Below the pieces are notes generated by a model. It was not told the DNA's origin, did not search any database, and saw nothing but the letters and a program-made list of their open reading frames with translations. Made by a program: the position numbers and the translations under genes. From Phaeotremella fagi (lineage: Eukaryota > Basidiomycota > Tremellomycetes > Tremellales > Phaeotremellaceae), in the NCBI GenBank assembly GCA_001599715.1, contig BCHU01000004.1, positions 930,001 to 994,000 of the forward strand: a stretch of DNA of 64,000 nucleotides, in the 5' to 3' direction. The number at the start of each line of letters is the position of its first letter. Within the stretch, counting starts at the first letter, position 1. Below, in pieces: positions 63,388-64,000 of the stretch.

Positions 63388-64000
63388 TTAAGAAGCATAA
63401 CGACTATCCAACGAAGTGATCAATCTGCTACTACCAGCGTTAACGGGAATGAAAGCAGAAGGAACAACACCACCAGAAGGCGAAGCTTCGTATACATAAG
63501 TCATAGCCAGTCCTGGAGTCTACACAACAATCAATCAATAGTCAAAAAGTAAAGAGAAGACCTACGATAGGTGTAGCTTTCTTTCTCTTTTTTGGTGGTT
63601 CTTCCTCTTTTTTCTCCTCTTTCTTCAGGGACGAGGAAACTTTGATGGCTAGGGTGTAGTAGATATATCCAATCAAACACAGAACAGCAGTTTGACGATG
63701 GACTAGATTCATTCTCTTAGCTCGACAAAGAAATTGGGATGTAGGACGTACATAGACCAATAACTATCAGTACACCAATAATTTTCAGATGAAACAGTCG
63801 TGTCATCCATCTAAAACTCTTCAGTCACTTCAACAAAGAAAAATCACTTACTTATCCCGTTCAGCGTTCAAAGCCTCAATCTTCTTTTTAGCGATTTTGG
63901 CCCGTTTCTCTTCTTTCTCTATAGCTTGCTGTCTGATTTCCTCCTTCGCTTCAGGCATTTCACCTTGTTTGAAATGGCCCCTAAAGTTCATGTCAATTTA
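63388..64000 (-). CDS. Partial membrane protein with coiled-coil segment
   Basis: The 5' part is beyond the window edge. Visible exons on the minus strand give GHFKQGEMPEAKEEIRQQAI, EKEEKRAKIAKKKIEALNAE (charged, probable coiled coil), then a helix KIIGVLIVIGL, a second helix TAVLCLIGYIYYTLAI, a Lys/Glu/Pro-rich stretch (KKEEKKEEEPPKKRKKATP), and a C-terminal GLAMTYVYEASPSGG and LDSRYAS before the TAA at 63388-63390. The layout (coiled coil, two helices, charged linker) suggests an ER or organelle membrane protein, but I do not recognise the family. The intron near 63718-63752 is not firmly placed. Confidence 0.5.

Overview
This is nuclear DNA of a fungus, most likely a basidiomycete yeast of the Tremellales (Cryptococcus/Kwoniella type). 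The genes are dense, on both strands, and cut by many short introns of about 45-60 nt with GTAAGT/GTGAGT donors, CTGAT/CTAAC-like branch sites and TAG/CAG acceptors. Recognisable proteins (Slt2-type MAP kinase, Ssk2 MAPKKK, Ubc9, Sec13, vigilin/Scp160, Slh1, Edc4, Bfr2/AATF, ARF6, MCM-binding protein, Pmp3 and SUR7/PalI families) are all eukaryotic. I saw no prokaryotic operon, CRISPR array, recognisable transposon, tRNA or rRNA. Coding models were rebuilt by eye from ORF fragments and splice signals, so outer limits are firmer than some internal exon edges.

Layout. 1-239: 3' end of a gene. 0.8-9.7 kb: two diverged F-box-type paralogues in inverted orientation around the cell-integrity MAP kinase (2175-5309, minus) and a Pmp3-family protein with a long tail (6465-7818, minus). 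10.5-24.9 kb: UPF0658 membrane protein, multi-KH Scp160, SUMO E2 UBC9, an unknown multi-pass membrane protein, MCM-binding protein, SEC13 and a small roadblock-like protein. 25-29 kb: two unrecognised membrane proteins. 29.1-35.3 kb: large RNA helicase SLH1. 36-38 kb: a phosphoglycerate-mutase-fold gene with a frame discontinuity, and an orphan protein. 38.7-45 kb: EDC4 and BFR2. 45.4-49.2 kb: a probable pseudogene with an in-frame stop, a small one-TM protein with a GC-AG intron, and an R3H-associated protein. 49.8-55.7 kb: ARF6, a small secreted protein, a tandem repeat of about 125 bp, a paralogue of the 37.5 kb orphan, and a SUR7/PalI protein. 56-63.2 kb: an unrecognised Ser/Pro-rich protein and SSK2. 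63.4 kb to the end: a partial membrane protein.

The genes do not form a cluster for one pathway. Two stress-signalling kinases (cell wall integrity MAPK and HOG MAPKKK) lie here, with RNA biology genes (Scp160, Slh1, Edc4, Bfr2) and trafficking genes (Sec13, ARF6). The most unusual signals are gene-structural: a 14-nt microexon carrying the Walker A core of SLH1, two adjacent microexons of 16 and 10 nt in the MAP kinase, ATG-only first coding exons in UBC9 and SEC13, two GC-AG introns, a degenerate second helicase cassette in SLH1, and two probable broken genes. Two lineage-type paralogue pairs (F-box-like, and possibly Nudix-like) are the best candidates for undescribed families.
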